Below, piece after piece: positions 38,755 to 46,352 of a DNA stretch of 64,000 bases. A program made the position numbers and the translations under genes. Below the pieces are notes generated by a model that saw nothing but the letters and a program-made list of their open reading frames with translations, ran no database searches and was not told the origin of the DNA. The stretch is from the NCBI RefSeq assembly GCF_015680405.1, contig NZ_JADLJS010000007.1, positions 62,001-126,000 of the forward strand, given 5' to 3'. Each line of letters opens with the position of its first letter. Positions within the stretch are counted from its first letter, which is position 1. This stretch comes from Pseudomonas pudica. GTDB lineage: Bacteria; Pseudomonadota; Gammaproteobacteria; Pseudomonadales; Pseudomonadaceae.

Positions 38755-38770
38755 TGGCATGCAATTTGCT
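38755..38770 (+). promoter_or_regulatory. Sigma-54 promoter of glnA
   Basis: TGGCATG-CAAT-TTGCT matches the -24/-12 consensus, with GG at 38756-38757 and GC at 38768-38769 exactly 12 bp apart. It predicts transcription from about 38781, an 89-nt leader before glnA. Confidence 0.88.
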
Positions 38771-38869
38771 CCCTTGTGAGGCAGGTAAGCTTGGCCGACT
38801 ATCCGCGCCCGGCAACACCCTTTTTCCAGGGCAGCGGCCCACCGCGCTCTAGACCATCCGGAGGACAAC

Positions 38870-40276
38870 ATGTCGAAGTCGGTTCAACTCATCAAAGATC
38901 ATGACGTCAAGTGGATTGATCTGCGTTTCACGGACACCAAAGGCACTCAGCACCACGTGACCATGCCGGCGCGTGATGCACTGGAAGACGACTTCTTCGA
39001 AGTCGGCAAGATGTTCGACGGTTCCTCCATCGCTGGCTGGAAAGGCATCGAAGCTTCCGACATGATCCTGATGCCGGTCGACGAAACTGCCGTACTGGAC
39101 CCGTTCACCGAAGAGCCGACCCTGATCATCACCTGCGACATCGTCGACCCCTCGAGCATGCAGGGCTACGATCGCGACCCTCGCGCCATCGCCAAGCGCG
39201 CCGAAGAGTACCTGAAGAGCACCGGCATCGGTGACACCGTATTCGCAGGCCCGGAGCCAGAGTTCTTCATCTTCGACGAAGTGAAGTTCCAGTCGGATAT
39301 TTCCGGTTCGATGTTCAAGATCTTCTCCGAGCAAGGCTCGTGGATGACCGGCGCTGACGTGGAAGGCGGCAACAAAGGCCACCGTCCAGGCGTGAAAGGC
39401 GGCTACTTCCCGGTTCCGCCGTTCGACCACGACCACGAAATCCGTACCGCCATGTGCAACGCCCTGGAAGAAATGGGCCAGACCGTCGAAGTTCACCACC
39501 ACGAAGTGGCGACTGCCGGCCAGAACGAAATCGGCGTCAAGTTCAACACGCTGGTGAAGAAGGCTGACGAAGTACAGGCGCTGAAGTACGTCGTGCACAA
39601 CGTTGCCGACGCCTACGGCCGCACCGCCACCTTCATGCCTAAGCCACTGTACGGCGACAACGGCTCGGGCATGCACGTGCACATGTCGATCTGGAAAGAC
39701 GGCAAGAACACCTTCTCGGGTGAAGGCTATGCCGGCCTGTCCGACACCGCCCTGTACTTCATCGGCGGTATCATCAAGCACGGTAAGGCCCTGAACGGCT
39801 TCACCAACCCATCGACCAACTCCTACAAGCGTCTGGTTCCAGGCTTCGAAGCCCCGGTAATGCTGGCCTACTCGGCTCGCAACCGTTCTGCCTCGATCCG
39901 TATTCCTTACGTCGGCAGCCCGAAAGCCCGCCGTATCGAAGCTCGCTTCCCGGACCCATCGGCCAACCCGTACCTGGCCTTCGCCGCCCTGCTGATGGCT
40001 GGCCTGGACGGTATCCAGAACAAGATCCACCCAGGCGATGCTGCCGACAAGAACCTGTACGACCTGCCGCCTGAAGAGGCCAAGGACATCCCGCAGGTTT
40101 GCGGCAGCCTGAAAGAAGCTCTGGAAGAGCTGGACAAGGGCCGTGCGTTCCTGACCAAGGGCGGCGTGTTCTCCGACGACTTCATCGATGCCTTCATCGA
40201 GCTGAAGAGCGAAGAAGAAATCAAGGTCCGCACCTTCGTTCACCCGCTGGAATACGAGCTGTACTACAGCTGCTGA
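38870..40276 (+). CDS. glnA: Glutamine synthetase type I
   Basis: Dodecameric enzyme that condenses glutamate and ammonia with ATP into glutamine, the main ammonium-assimilation step. 468 aa with [17 protein letters not shown] near residue 50, [12 protein letters not shown] near 127, the ATP-binding [21 protein letters not shown] near 258, and the adenylylation site [11 protein letters not shown] with Tyr397, so activity should be controlled by GlnE. GGAGG precedes the ATG. Control by NtrC and sigma-54 is visible upstream; a hairpin follows. Confidence 0.98.
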   Translation: MSKSVQLIKDHDVKWIDLRFTDTKGTQHHVTMPARDALEDDFFEVGKMFDGSSIAGWKGIEASDMILMPVDETAVLDPFTEEPTLIITCDIVDPSSMQGYDRDPRAIAKRAEEYLKSTGIGDTVFAGPEPEFFIFDEVKFQSDISGSMFKIFSEQGSWMTGADVEGGNKGHRPGVKGGYFPVPPFDHDHEIRTAMCNALEEMGQTVEVHHHEVATAGQNEIGVKFNTLVKKADEVQALKYVVHNVADAYGRTATFMPKPLYGDNGSGMHVHMSIWKDGKNTFSGEGYAGLSDTALYFIGGIIKHGKALNGFTNPSTNSYKRLVPGFEAPVMLAYSARNRSASIRIPYVGSPKARRIEARFPDPSANPYLAFAALLMAGLDGIQNKIHPGDAADKNLYDLPPEEAKDIPQVCGSLKEALEELDKGRAFLTKGGVFSDDFIDAFIELKSEEEIKVRTFVHPLEYELYYSC

Positions 40277-40312
40277 TCTGATCGGCGCCTCGCGCCGATG
40301 ACATGATCACGA

Positions 40313-40342
40313 ACGGCCTCCTTCGGGAGGCCGTTTTCGTTT
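40313..40342 (+). terminator. glnA terminator
   Basis: ACGGCCTCC-TTCG-GGAGGCCGT followed by TTTCGTTT: a 9-bp stem with a stable UUCG tetraloop. A smaller hairpin, ATCGGCG-CCTCG-CGCCGAT, at 40281-40299 precedes it. Confidence 0.9.
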
Positions 40343-40449
40343 CCGTGGCTGCGTCCTCGATTTCATACAGAACCGGCAGATGCCGCTGACATTTCGCCGC
40401 CCCCTCAGCACGCACGGTAGGCGTCCCTTCAGTCAACGGACATCACGCC

Positions 40450-41370
40450 ATGCGCAAACTTCTACCCATGATGATTACCGTATCCGTCCTCCTCATCGGC
40501 TGTGGTAGCAATGCCACCGCGCCAGGCCAGGCAACGTCGCAGGTGCTTCACCGCGCCACCGGCAGTTGGGACGGTACCGCCTATGGCAATTACCCCGAAG
40601 GGCGACCAGTGCTGTCGCTGGTGAAAGTCAGCATTCCCGCCCACACCACACTTGGCTGGCACTGTCACCAGGCGCTTAATCTAGGTTATCTGACCGAGGG
40701 CAGACTTGAGGTGGAAACCCGCGACGGCAAGCGCACAAGCCTGGTTGCAGGCCAGACGCTGGCCGAACTTCAAGGGGAAGTGCACCGCGGGCACACCACT
40801 GGGCAGCCCGCCACTGTCATGGTGTTCCACGCTAGCAATGAAGACCTGCCGTTTTCAACGCCAGAAGCCGAATGCCTACCGCTTGACGCGACAAGCGAAA
40901 ACGCCTTTGACACCCTGATCGATGCTATCGAGAAGCGCCTGGCCACTGCCGAGTCTATTGCCTTGTACAAGTGGGACAATGGCAAGGCTGTGCAGGACAC
41001 CGAGAGGGAGCAGCAAGTCCAGGCCAGGGTTCGCAACAGCGCATGGCGCCATCAGCTACCAGCCGAGCGAGCTACGCGCTTTTTTGCAGACCAGATCGAA
41101 GCACACAAAATGATGCAATACGCCCTGCTTGAGCGCTGGCAGCGTCGAGGCGCCGCACCGGATGCACATCGTCGCGATCTGACAAGCGAGCTACGACCCG
41201 AACTGGACAGATTGCAAGCCGAACTGCTGCACTCCCTCGCTGCCTTCGACAAAGAACGAAGGGCGGACTGTGCTCGGCAGCTGGCAACCAAGCTCCGCAA
41301 ACGGCCTCAACCCATTGCCCTCAAGCAGGCGATGATTCGTGCCTCGAGCAAACTGTGCGATAAAACCTGA
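40450..41370 (+). CDS. Lipoprotein with cupin domain fused to secreted-type chorismate mutase
   Basis: 306-aa exported protein. The signal peptide MRKLLPMMITVSVLLIGC ends at a lipobox Cys18. Residues about 55-135 form a small beta-barrel cupin (HTTLGWHCHQALNLGYLTEGRLEV...LAELQGEVHRGHTT). Residues about 155-275 look like the all-helical AroQ-gamma chorismate mutase: EKRLATAESIALYKW, then DTEREQQVQARVRN and FFADQIEAHKMMQ, which supply the expected Arg, Lys, Arg, Gln and Glu at active-site positions. Secreted mutases convert chorismate to prephenate in the periplasm. The cupin fusion is unusual and its role unknown. Placed between glnA and ntrB. The fusion is read directly; activity is inferred. 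Confidence 0.75.
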   Translation: MRKLLPMMITVSVLLIGCGSNATAPGQATSQVLHRATGSWDGTAYGNYPEGRPVLSLVKVSIPAHTTLGWHCHQALNLGYLTEGRLEVETRDGKRTSLVAGQTLAELQGEVHRGHTTGQPATVMVFHASNEDLPFSTPEAECLPLDATSENAFDTLIDAIEKRLATAESIALYKWDNGKAVQDTEREQQVQARVRNSAWRHQLPAERATRFFADQIEAHKMMQYALLERWQRRGAAPDAHRRDLTSELRPELDRLQAELLHSLAAFDKERRADCARQLATKLRKRPQPIALKQAMIRASSKLCDKT

Positions 41371-41387
41371 AACCACCTATGCTCCAT

Positions 41388-41427
41388 ATTGGTGCATTCC
41401 AGGAGCTGACGCCCCCGAATGCACCCC
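41388..41427 (+). promoter_or_regulatory. NtrC half-sites upstream of ntrB
   Basis: TTGGTGCAT (41389-41397) and ATGCACCCC (41419-41427) are inverted half-sites of the NtrC consensus but too far apart to form one standard operator. They may be separate weak sites acting on the -24/-12 element at 41524. Confidence 0.4.
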
Positions 41428-41523
41428 AAAAGCGATCACGTGAACCGTTTAATCAGTTCATTCTGGTGCGGTTTTTCCCGTTTCCAGGGCTTTATCGGCA
41501 AATTCCGCTTCTTTTCGGAGCCT

Positions 41524-41539
41524 TGGTTTGTTTTTTGCA
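41524..41539 (+). promoter_or_regulatory. Candidate sigma-54 promoter of ntrBC
   Basis: TGGTTTG-TTTT-TTGCA has GG at 41525-41526 and GC at 41537-41538, exactly 12 bp apart; the TTTG between is off consensus (CACG). It lies about 110 bp before ntrB, so ntrBC may be autoregulated in addition to any upstream promoter. Confidence 0.45.
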
Positions 41540-41635
41540 TTTTTTGCCAAAAGACTGGAATCAGCGGATCCACCGCGCGCCCGACCATGGCCGCGCCCAT
41601 GCCCGACACGCGCCAAAAGAGGTCGACGACGCCCT

Positions 41636-42721
41636 ATGACCATCAGCGATGCCCAGCACCGTCTGCTTCTGGACAACCTGACCACCGCCACGCTGCTGCT
41701 CAACGCCGAGCTGCGCCTGGAGTACATGAACCCGGCCGCGGAAATGCTTCTGGCAGTGAGTGGCCAGCGCAGCCATGGGCAGTTCATCAGCGAACTGTTC
41801 ACCGAGTCGACCGAGGCGCTCAGCTCGCTGCGCCAGGCGGTCGAACAGGCGCACCCGTTCACCAAGCGCGAAGCGCAACTCACCTCGCTGACAGGGCAGA
41901 CCATCACCGTAGACTACGCGGTAACGCCGATTCTGCACCAGGGCCAGACCCTGCTGCTGCTCGAGGTGCACCCGCGTGACCGGCTGCTGCGCATCACCAA
42001 GGAAGAGGCCCAGCTGAGCAAGCAGGAAACAACAAAGATGCTGGTGCGCGGCCTGGCCCACGAAATCAAGAACCCCCTCGGCGGCATCCGCGGCGCAGCC
42101 CAGCTGCTGGCCCGCGAGCTGCCTGAAGAAGGCCTGCGCGATTACACCAACGTGATCATCGAGGAAGCCGACCGCCTGCGTAACCTGGTCGACCGCATGC
42201 TCGGCTCGAACAAGTTGCCGTCGCTGGCCATGACCAACATCCACGAAGTGCTTGAGCGGGTCTGCAGCCTGGTAGAGGCCGAAAGCCAGGGTTGCATCAC
42301 TTTGGTGCGCGATTATGACCCCAGCCTGCCTGATGTACTGGTCGACCGCGAGCAGATGATCCAGGCCGTACTCAACATCGTGCGCAATGCCATGCAGGCG
42401 ATCAGCTCGCAGAACGAACTGCGCCTGGGCCGCATCACCCTGCGCAGCCGTGCCCTGCGCCAGTTCACCATCGGCCATGTGCGCCATCGCCTGGTGGCGC
42501 GGGTGGAGATCATCGACAACGGCCCGGGCATCCCGCCGGAACTGCAGGACACCCTCTTCTATCCCATGGTCAGCGGTCGCCCGGACGGTACCGGGCTGGG
42601 CCTGGCCATTACCCAGAACATCATCAGCCAGCACCAGGGCCTGATCGAGTGTGAAAGCCATGCAGGCCACACCGCATTCTCGATCTACCTGCCCCTGGAA
42701 CAAGGAGCCACCGCCTCATGA
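41636..42721 (+). CDS. ntrB: Nitrogen regulation sensor kinase NtrB
   Basis: Cytoplasmic histidine kinase/phosphatase that phosphorylates NtrC under nitrogen limitation and is inhibited by PII. 361 aa from ATG 41636 (MTISDAQHRLLLDNL). An N-terminal PAS domain (about 10-115) is followed by the H-box LVRGLAHEIKNPLGG with His142, the N-box QAVLNIVRNAMQA near 245, the G1 box DNGPGIPP near 298, and GRPDGTGLGLAI near 319. Its stop overlaps ntrC by ATGA. Confidence 0.97.
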   Translation: MTISDAQHRLLLDNLTTATLLLNAELRLEYMNPAAEMLLAVSGQRSHGQFISELFTESTEALSSLRQAVEQAHPFTKREAQLTSLTGQTITVDYAVTPILHQGQTLLLLEVHPRDRLLRITKEEAQLSKQETTKMLVRGLAHEIKNPLGGIRGAAQLLARELPEEGLRDYTNVIIEEADRLRNLVDRMLGSNKLPSLAMTNIHEVLERVCSLVEAESQGCITLVRDYDPSLPDVLVDREQMIQAVLNIVRNAMQAISSQNELRLGRITLRSRALRQFTIGHVRHRLVARVEIIDNGPGIPPELQDTLFYPMVSGRPDGTGLGLAITQNIISQHQGLIECESHAGHTAFSIYLPLEQGATAS

Positions 42722-44154
42722 GCCGAAGTGAAACCGTATGGATCGTCGACGATGATCGCTCCATCCGCTGGGTCCTGGAAAAAGCCCTGCAACAGGAAGG
42801 CATGACCACCCAGAGCTTCGATAGCGCCGATGGCGTGATGGGCCGCCTGGCACGTCAGCAACCGGACGTGATCATTTCCGACATCCGCATGCCGGGCACC
42901 AGCGGCCTCGACCTGCTGGCACAGATCCGTGAGCAGCACCCACGCCTGCCGGTCATCATCATGACCGCCCACTCCGACCTGGACAGCGCCGTTGCGTCGT
43001 ACCAGGGCGGTGCCTTCGAGTACCTGCCCAAACCATTCGATGTGGACGAGGCGGTCTCGCTGGTCAAGCGCGCCAACCAACACGCCCAGGAGCAACAAGG
43101 GCTGGATGTGCCGCAGAGCCTGGCGCGCACGCCGGAAATCATCGGTGAAGCACCGGCAATGCAGGAGGTGTTCCGCGCCATCGGCCGCCTCAGCCACTCC
43201 AACATCACCGTGCTGATCAACGGTGAGTCCGGTACCGGCAAGGAGCTGGTGGCCCACGCCCTGCACCGCCACAGCCCGCGCGCGGCCTCACCATTCATTG
43301 CCCTGAACATGGCAGCCATCCCCAAGGACCTGATGGAGTCCGAGCTGTTCGGTCATGAAAAGGGCGCTTTCACCGGCGCCGCCAACCTGCGCCGGGGCCG
43401 CTTCGAGCAGGCCGACGGCGGCACCCTGTTCCTCGACGAAATCGGCGACATGCCTGCCGACACCCAGACCCGCCTGCTGCGGGTATTGGCCGATGGCGAG
43501 TTCTATCGCGTGGGCGGCCACGTACCGGTCAAGGTCGACGTGCGCATCATCGCCGCCACCCACCAGAACTTGGAGTCGCTGGTACAGGCCGGCAAGTTCC
43601 GCGAGGACCTGTTCCACCGCCTGAACGTGATTCGCATCCACATTCCACGGCTGGCCGACCGCCGCGAGGATATCCCCGCCCTCGCCCGCCACTTCCTCGC
43701 CCGCGCCGCCCAGGAACTGGCGGTCGAACCGAAGATCCTCAAGCCGGAAACCGAGGAGTTCATCCGCAACCTGCCATGGCCCGGCAACGTGCGACAGATG
43801 GAGAACACTTGCCGCTGGATAACCGTGATGGCTTCCAGCCGCGAAGTGCTGATCGGCGACCTGCCGCCAGAGCTGCTGAACCTGCCACAGGACGCCGCCC
43901 CGGTAACCAACTGGGAGCAGGCCCTGCGCCAGTGGGCCGACCAGGCGCTGGCACGTGGGCAAACCAGCCTGCTGGACAGCGCAGTGCCGAGCTTCGAGCG
44001 GATCATGATCGAGACGGCGCTCAAGCACACCGCTGGCCGTCGGCGCGATGCGGCACTGTTGCTGGGTTGGGGGCGCAATACCCTGACCCGCAAGATCAAG
44101 GAGCTGGGGATGAATGTGGCGGGTGGCGATGATGAGGAAGGTGATGACCACTGA
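42718..44154 (+). CDS. ntrC: Nitrogen regulation response regulator NtrC
   Basis: Sigma-54 enhancer-binding activator of nitrogen-starvation genes. 478 aa: receiver domain (1-120) with phospho-acceptor Asp55 in DVIISDIRMPG, an AAA+ domain with GESGTGKELVAHALHRHS (Walker A) and the sigma-54 contact loop GAFTGA near 217, Walker B GGTLFLDEIGDMP, and a C-terminal Fis-type helix-turn-helix (RRRDAALLLGWGRNTLTRKIKEL). Translationally coupled to ntrB. NtrC-type sites occur upstream of glnA and of the RNA gene just downstream. Confidence 0.98.
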   Translation: MSRSETVWIVDDDRSIRWVLEKALQQEGMTTQSFDSADGVMGRLARQQPDVIISDIRMPGTSGLDLLAQIREQHPRLPVIIMTAHSDLDSAVASYQGGAFEYLPKPFDVDEAVSLVKRANQHAQEQQGLDVPQSLARTPEIIGEAPAMQEVFRAIGRLSHSNITVLINGESGTGKELVAHALHRHSPRAASPFIALNMAAIPKDLMESELFGHEKGAFTGAANLRRGRFEQADGGTLFLDEIGDMPADTQTRLLRVLADGEFYRVGGHVPVKVDVRIIAATHQNLESLVQAGKFREDLFHRLNVIRIHIPRLADRREDIPALARHFLARAAQELAVEPKILKPETEEFIRNLPWPGNVRQMENTCRWITVMASSREVLIGDLPPELLNLPQDAAPVTNWEQALRQWADQALARGQTSLLDSAVPSFERIMIETALKHTAGRRRDAALLLGWGRNTLTRKIKELGMNVAGGDDEEGDDH

Positions 44155-44177
44155 GTTCCGGTAAACCCATTGATCCT

Positions 44178-44198
44178 CGGGGCCGCTTTGCGGCCCCG
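44178..44198 (+). terminator. ntrC terminator
   Basis: CGGGGCCGC-TTT-GCGGCCCCG, a 9-bp perfect stem 23 bp after the ntrC stop, followed by AACATTTC. It separates ntrC from the downstream RNA gene. Confidence 0.7.
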
Positions 44199-44216
44199 AA
44201 CATTTCAGCCCTTCGA

Positions 44217-44233
44217 TGCACCGATCCTGTGCC
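44217..44233 (+). promoter_or_regulatory. NtrC site upstream of NrsZ-like RNA
   Basis: TGCACCGATCCTGTGCC contains GCAC-N7-GTGC (44218-44232), the same pattern as glnA site 1, about 115 bp upstream of the predicted start. Another half-site, TGCACC, lies at 44237-44242. Confidence 0.8.
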
Positions 44234-44315
44234 CGATGCACCTCACTAAGGCACAAACCCCCTCAAAAAACGGCCAATTCACCCTGAAACCCAATATTCA
44301 TGGGCGTTTAAAAAT

Positions 44316-44331
44316 TGGCACGCCACCTGCA
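44316..44331 (+). promoter_or_regulatory. Sigma-54 promoter of NrsZ-like RNA
   Basis: TGGCACG-CCAC-CTGCA is a near-perfect -24/-12 element (GG 44317-44318, GC 44329-44330) with no protein-coding gene on this strand until 44947. Transcription should start near 44342. Confidence 0.9.
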
Positions 44332-44341
44332 ATGGACAGTA

Positions 44342-44516
44342 CATACCCAGTTTCGGGGGCCCTGGTACAGGCAGGCCGGGTGAACCCCTCTTTTATTCGC
44401 AACATCGCCAGTTTTGGGGACCTCGGTACAGGCAGGCCGGGCCATCCCCCCTTTATACGCAGTACCCCTTTCGGGGACCCTGGTACAGGCAGGCCGGGAT
44501 ATCCCCTCTTTTATTC
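44342..44516 (+). ncRNA. nrsZ: NrsZ-like nitrogen-regulated small RNA with three tandem repeats
   Basis: About 175 nt downstream of ntrC, driven by an NtrC site and a sigma-54 promoter. It consists of three repeats whose shared core GGTACAGGCAGGCCGGG starts at 44364, 44425 and 44482 (spacings 61 and 57). Each unit has a possible hairpin around the GG-rich TTTCGGGG and CCTGGTACAGG, then GGG-n4-CCC and CTTTTATT-like U-rich tails; the last one (GGGATATCCC then CTCTTTTATT) is the likely terminator. In P. aeruginosa, as I recall, NrsZ lies at the same place after ntrC, depends on NtrC and RpoN, and is processed into short pieces. Homology here rests on position, promoter and repeats; sequence similarity was not tested. 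Confidence 0.75.
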
Positions 44517-44948
44517 GTGCAGTTTCACCTGCAAACGCCAGCGCCCAGCGTCCTCTGCACCGGCCCACTCGCCGTGCAGAGGGCGCGCGGCCACCACCGT
44601 CAACAACAGACCTTCCTTGCTATTCTGCACCCGCCAGCTCACAGGCTTGCCCTGCAGGCTCAGTTGCCCTTGCCGGGCCGTGCCCTGGGCCTGGAACAAC
44701 AGTGCTACCGTACCGTCCACATTCTCACCATGCAGCTGGGGTTCTTCGTTGAACCACAGCTCCAGGCCATCCTGCACTACCTCCACCTGCTGCAGCTCGC
44801 GCTCTTCGGGCGTGGTCAGGCGGCCGATCATCAGCCCCACCATCAAGCCGACGATCGCCAGCGACAGCATCACCCGCGGGAACGCCTTCGAACGCACGTC
44901 CGGTTCAGGGGTAGAATGCTCGTCATCTTCACGCTTGGAGCCGTGCAT
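44511..44948 (-). CDS. Hypothetical single-pass membrane protein
   Basis: 145-aa protein of unknown function: a charged N-terminus ([19 protein letters not shown]), one transmembrane helix near residues 27-42 ([16 protein letters not shown]), then a soluble, probably periplasmic, beta-rich part ([25 protein letters not shown]... [16 protein letters not shown]). It sits where P. aeruginosa has a hypothetical gene between ntrC and trmL. The ATG at 44948 overlaps the trmL start head-to-head and lacks a clear ribosome site, so the true start may be a downstream GTG. Its end overlaps the tail of the NrsZ-like RNA on the opposite strand. Confidence 0.75.
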   Translation of the reverse strand: MHGSKREDDEHSTPEPDVRSKAFPRVMLSLAIVGLMVGLMIGRLTTPEERELQQVEVVQDGLELWFNEEPQLHGENVDGTVALLFQAQGTARQGQLSLQGKPVSWRVQNSKEGLLLTVVAARPLHGEWAGAEDAGRWRLQVKLHE

Positions 44949-45408
44949 GTTTCACGTCATCCTTTTTCAACCAGAAATTCCGCCGAATACCGGCAATATC
45001 ATTCGCCTGTGCGCCAACAGTGGCTGCGACCTGCACCTGATCGAGCCCATCAGCTTCGAACTGGATGACAAGCGCCTGCGGCGCGCGGGGTTGGACTACC
45101 ACGAGTATGCCACGCTCAAGCGCCACGAGAGCCTGGCCGGATGCCTGGAAAGCCTGGGCAATCCACGGCTGTTTGCCTTCACCACCAAGGGCTCGCATCC
45201 CTTCCACGAAGTGGCCTACCAGCCGGGTGATGCCTTCCTGTTCGGGCCAGAAAGCCGTGGTTTGCCGACCGAAGTACTGGACAGCCTGCCGGCCGAACAA
45301 CGTCTGCGCCTGCCAATGCGGCCGGGGTGCCGTAGCCTGAACCTGTCCAATACCGTGGCTGTAACGGTGTATGAGGCGTGGCGGCAGAATGGGTTTTCCG
45401 GCAGTTGA
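44947..45408 (+). CDS. trmL: tRNA (cytidine/uridine-2'-O-)-methyltransferase TrmL
   Basis: SPOUT-class enzyme that 2'-O-methylates the wobble base 34 of tRNA-Leu isoacceptors. 153 aa, short TrmL type, with the knot motifs [18 protein letters not shown] near residue 9, FGPESRGLP near 98, and [25 protein letters not shown] near 121. ATG 44947 has TTGGAG 7 nt upstream. The start codon overlaps that of the divergent membrane protein by 2 bp. Confidence 0.95.
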   Translation: MFHVILFQPEIPPNTGNIIRLCANSGCDLHLIEPISFELDDKRLRRAGLDYHEYATLKRHESLAGCLESLGNPRLFAFTTKGSHPFHEVAYQPGDAFLFGPESRGLPTEVLDSLPAEQRLRLPMRPGCRSLNLSNTVAVTVYEAWRQNGFSGS

Positions 45409-45424
45409 TACACTGCCTGCACTG

Positions 45425-45513
45425 GCCTTATCGCCGGCAAGCCAGCTCCCACAGGGACCGCACCGGCCTTGAAACCTGTCAGTAACTGTGGGAGCCGGCT
45501 TGCCGGCGATAGG
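45425..45513. repeat. Paired REP palindrome between trmL and secB
   Basis: CCTTATCGCCGGCAAGCCAG..CTCCCACAGGG inverted against TGTGGGAGCCGGCTTGCCGGCGATAGGG, the same subtype as in the fbp-glgP gap, located between two convergent genes. Confidence 0.82.
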
Positions 45514-45528
45514 GCGGGAACAGGCCAA

Positions 45529-45558
45529 CAAAAAAAGGCGACCGAAGTCGCCCTTTTT
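45529..45558. terminator. Bidirectional terminator for trmL and secB operon
   Basis: GGCGAC-CGAA-GTCGCC (45537-45552) is flanked by a run of A on the left and CTTTTT on the right, so it works on both strands. It lies 12 bp from the secB stop. Confidence 0.88.
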
Positions 45559-45570
45559 CAAACGCAGCTA

Positions 45571-46056
45571 TTACTGCACAGTCGGCGCTTCGCCAGCTTC
45601 CTGCATGCGCTGCATTTCCTGCGCGTACAGGGCGTCGAAGTTGACCGGCGACAGCATCAGGGCCGGGAACGAACCGCGGGTCACCAGGCTGTCCAGGGTC
45701 TCGCGGGCGTACGGGAACAGAATATTCGGGCAGAACGCACCCAGGGTGTGGCTCATCGAAGCCGCATCCAGGTTCTTGATCAGGAAGATACCGGCCTGCT
45801 GCACTTCAGCGATAAAGGCCACTTCGTCACCGTTCTTGACGGTAACCGACAGGGTCAGCACCACCTCGTGGAAGTCGCCTTCCAGGGCTTTCTGCTTGGT
45901 GTTCAGATCCAGGGCAACGCTCGGTTCCCAGGTCTGACGGAAGATCTGCGGGCTTTTCGGGGCCTCGAACGACAGATCGCGCACATAGATGCGCTGCATG
46001 GAGAACTGAGGGCTGTTGTCTTCTGCAGCAGCGCCGTTGGTCTGTTGGTCAGTCAT
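45571..46056 (-). CDS. secB: Protein-export chaperone SecB
   Basis: Tetrameric cytosolic chaperone that holds preproteins unfolded and hands them to SecA. 161 aa with the typical [16 protein letters not shown] near residue 21, [20 protein letters not shown] near 72 and [36 protein letters not shown] near 109. Last gene of a rhodanese-grxC-secB operon. Confidence 0.97.
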   Translation of the reverse strand: MTDQQTNGAAAEDNSPQFSMQRIYVRDLSFEAPKSPQIFRQTWEPSVALDLNTKQKALEGDFHEVVLTLSVTVKNGDEVAFIAEVQQAGIFLIKNLDAASMSHTLGAFCPNILFPYARETLDSLVTRGSFPALMLSPVNFDALYAQEMQRMQEAGEAPTVQ

Positions 46057-46096
46057 GGCAGATCCTTATCCTAATGTTTTTGAATGCAGTGCAAAT

Positions 46097-46351
46097 TCAG
46101 GCCGCCAGCAGCGCGTCGAGCTTGCCGGCGCGCTCCAGGGCATAAAGGTCATCGCATCCACCGACGTGAGTGCTGCCGATCCAGATCTGCGGCACCGATG
46201 TACGACCGGCCTTCTGGCTCATTTCGGCACGAACCTGTGGCTTGCCGTCGACCTTGATTTCCTCGAAGGCCACGCCCTTGCTCTCGAGCAGGTACTTGGC
46301 GCGCATGCAGTAGGGGCAGTAGTCGCTGGAATAGACGATGACGGGCTTCAT
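46097..46351 (-). CDS. grxC: Glutaredoxin 3
   Basis: 84-aa glutathione-dependent dithiol oxidoreductase with the active site CPYC (Cys12, Cys15) and the glutathione-binding TSVPQIWIGSTHVGGCDDL. It starts 1 bp after the stop of the upstream rhodanese-like gene and precedes secB by 40 bp. Confidence 0.96.
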   Translation of the reverse strand: MKPVIVYSSDYCPYCMRAKYLLESKGVAFEEIKVDGKPQVRAEMSQKAGRTSVPQIWIGSTHVGGCDDLYALERAGKLDALLAA

Positions 46352-46352
46352 A

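Noticed and set aside
44341..44516. Repeats after ntrC considered as a CRISPR array
   Set aside because: Only three units, no unique spacers of constant length, no cas genes, and a sigma-54 promoter directly upstream; the sRNA explanation fits better.
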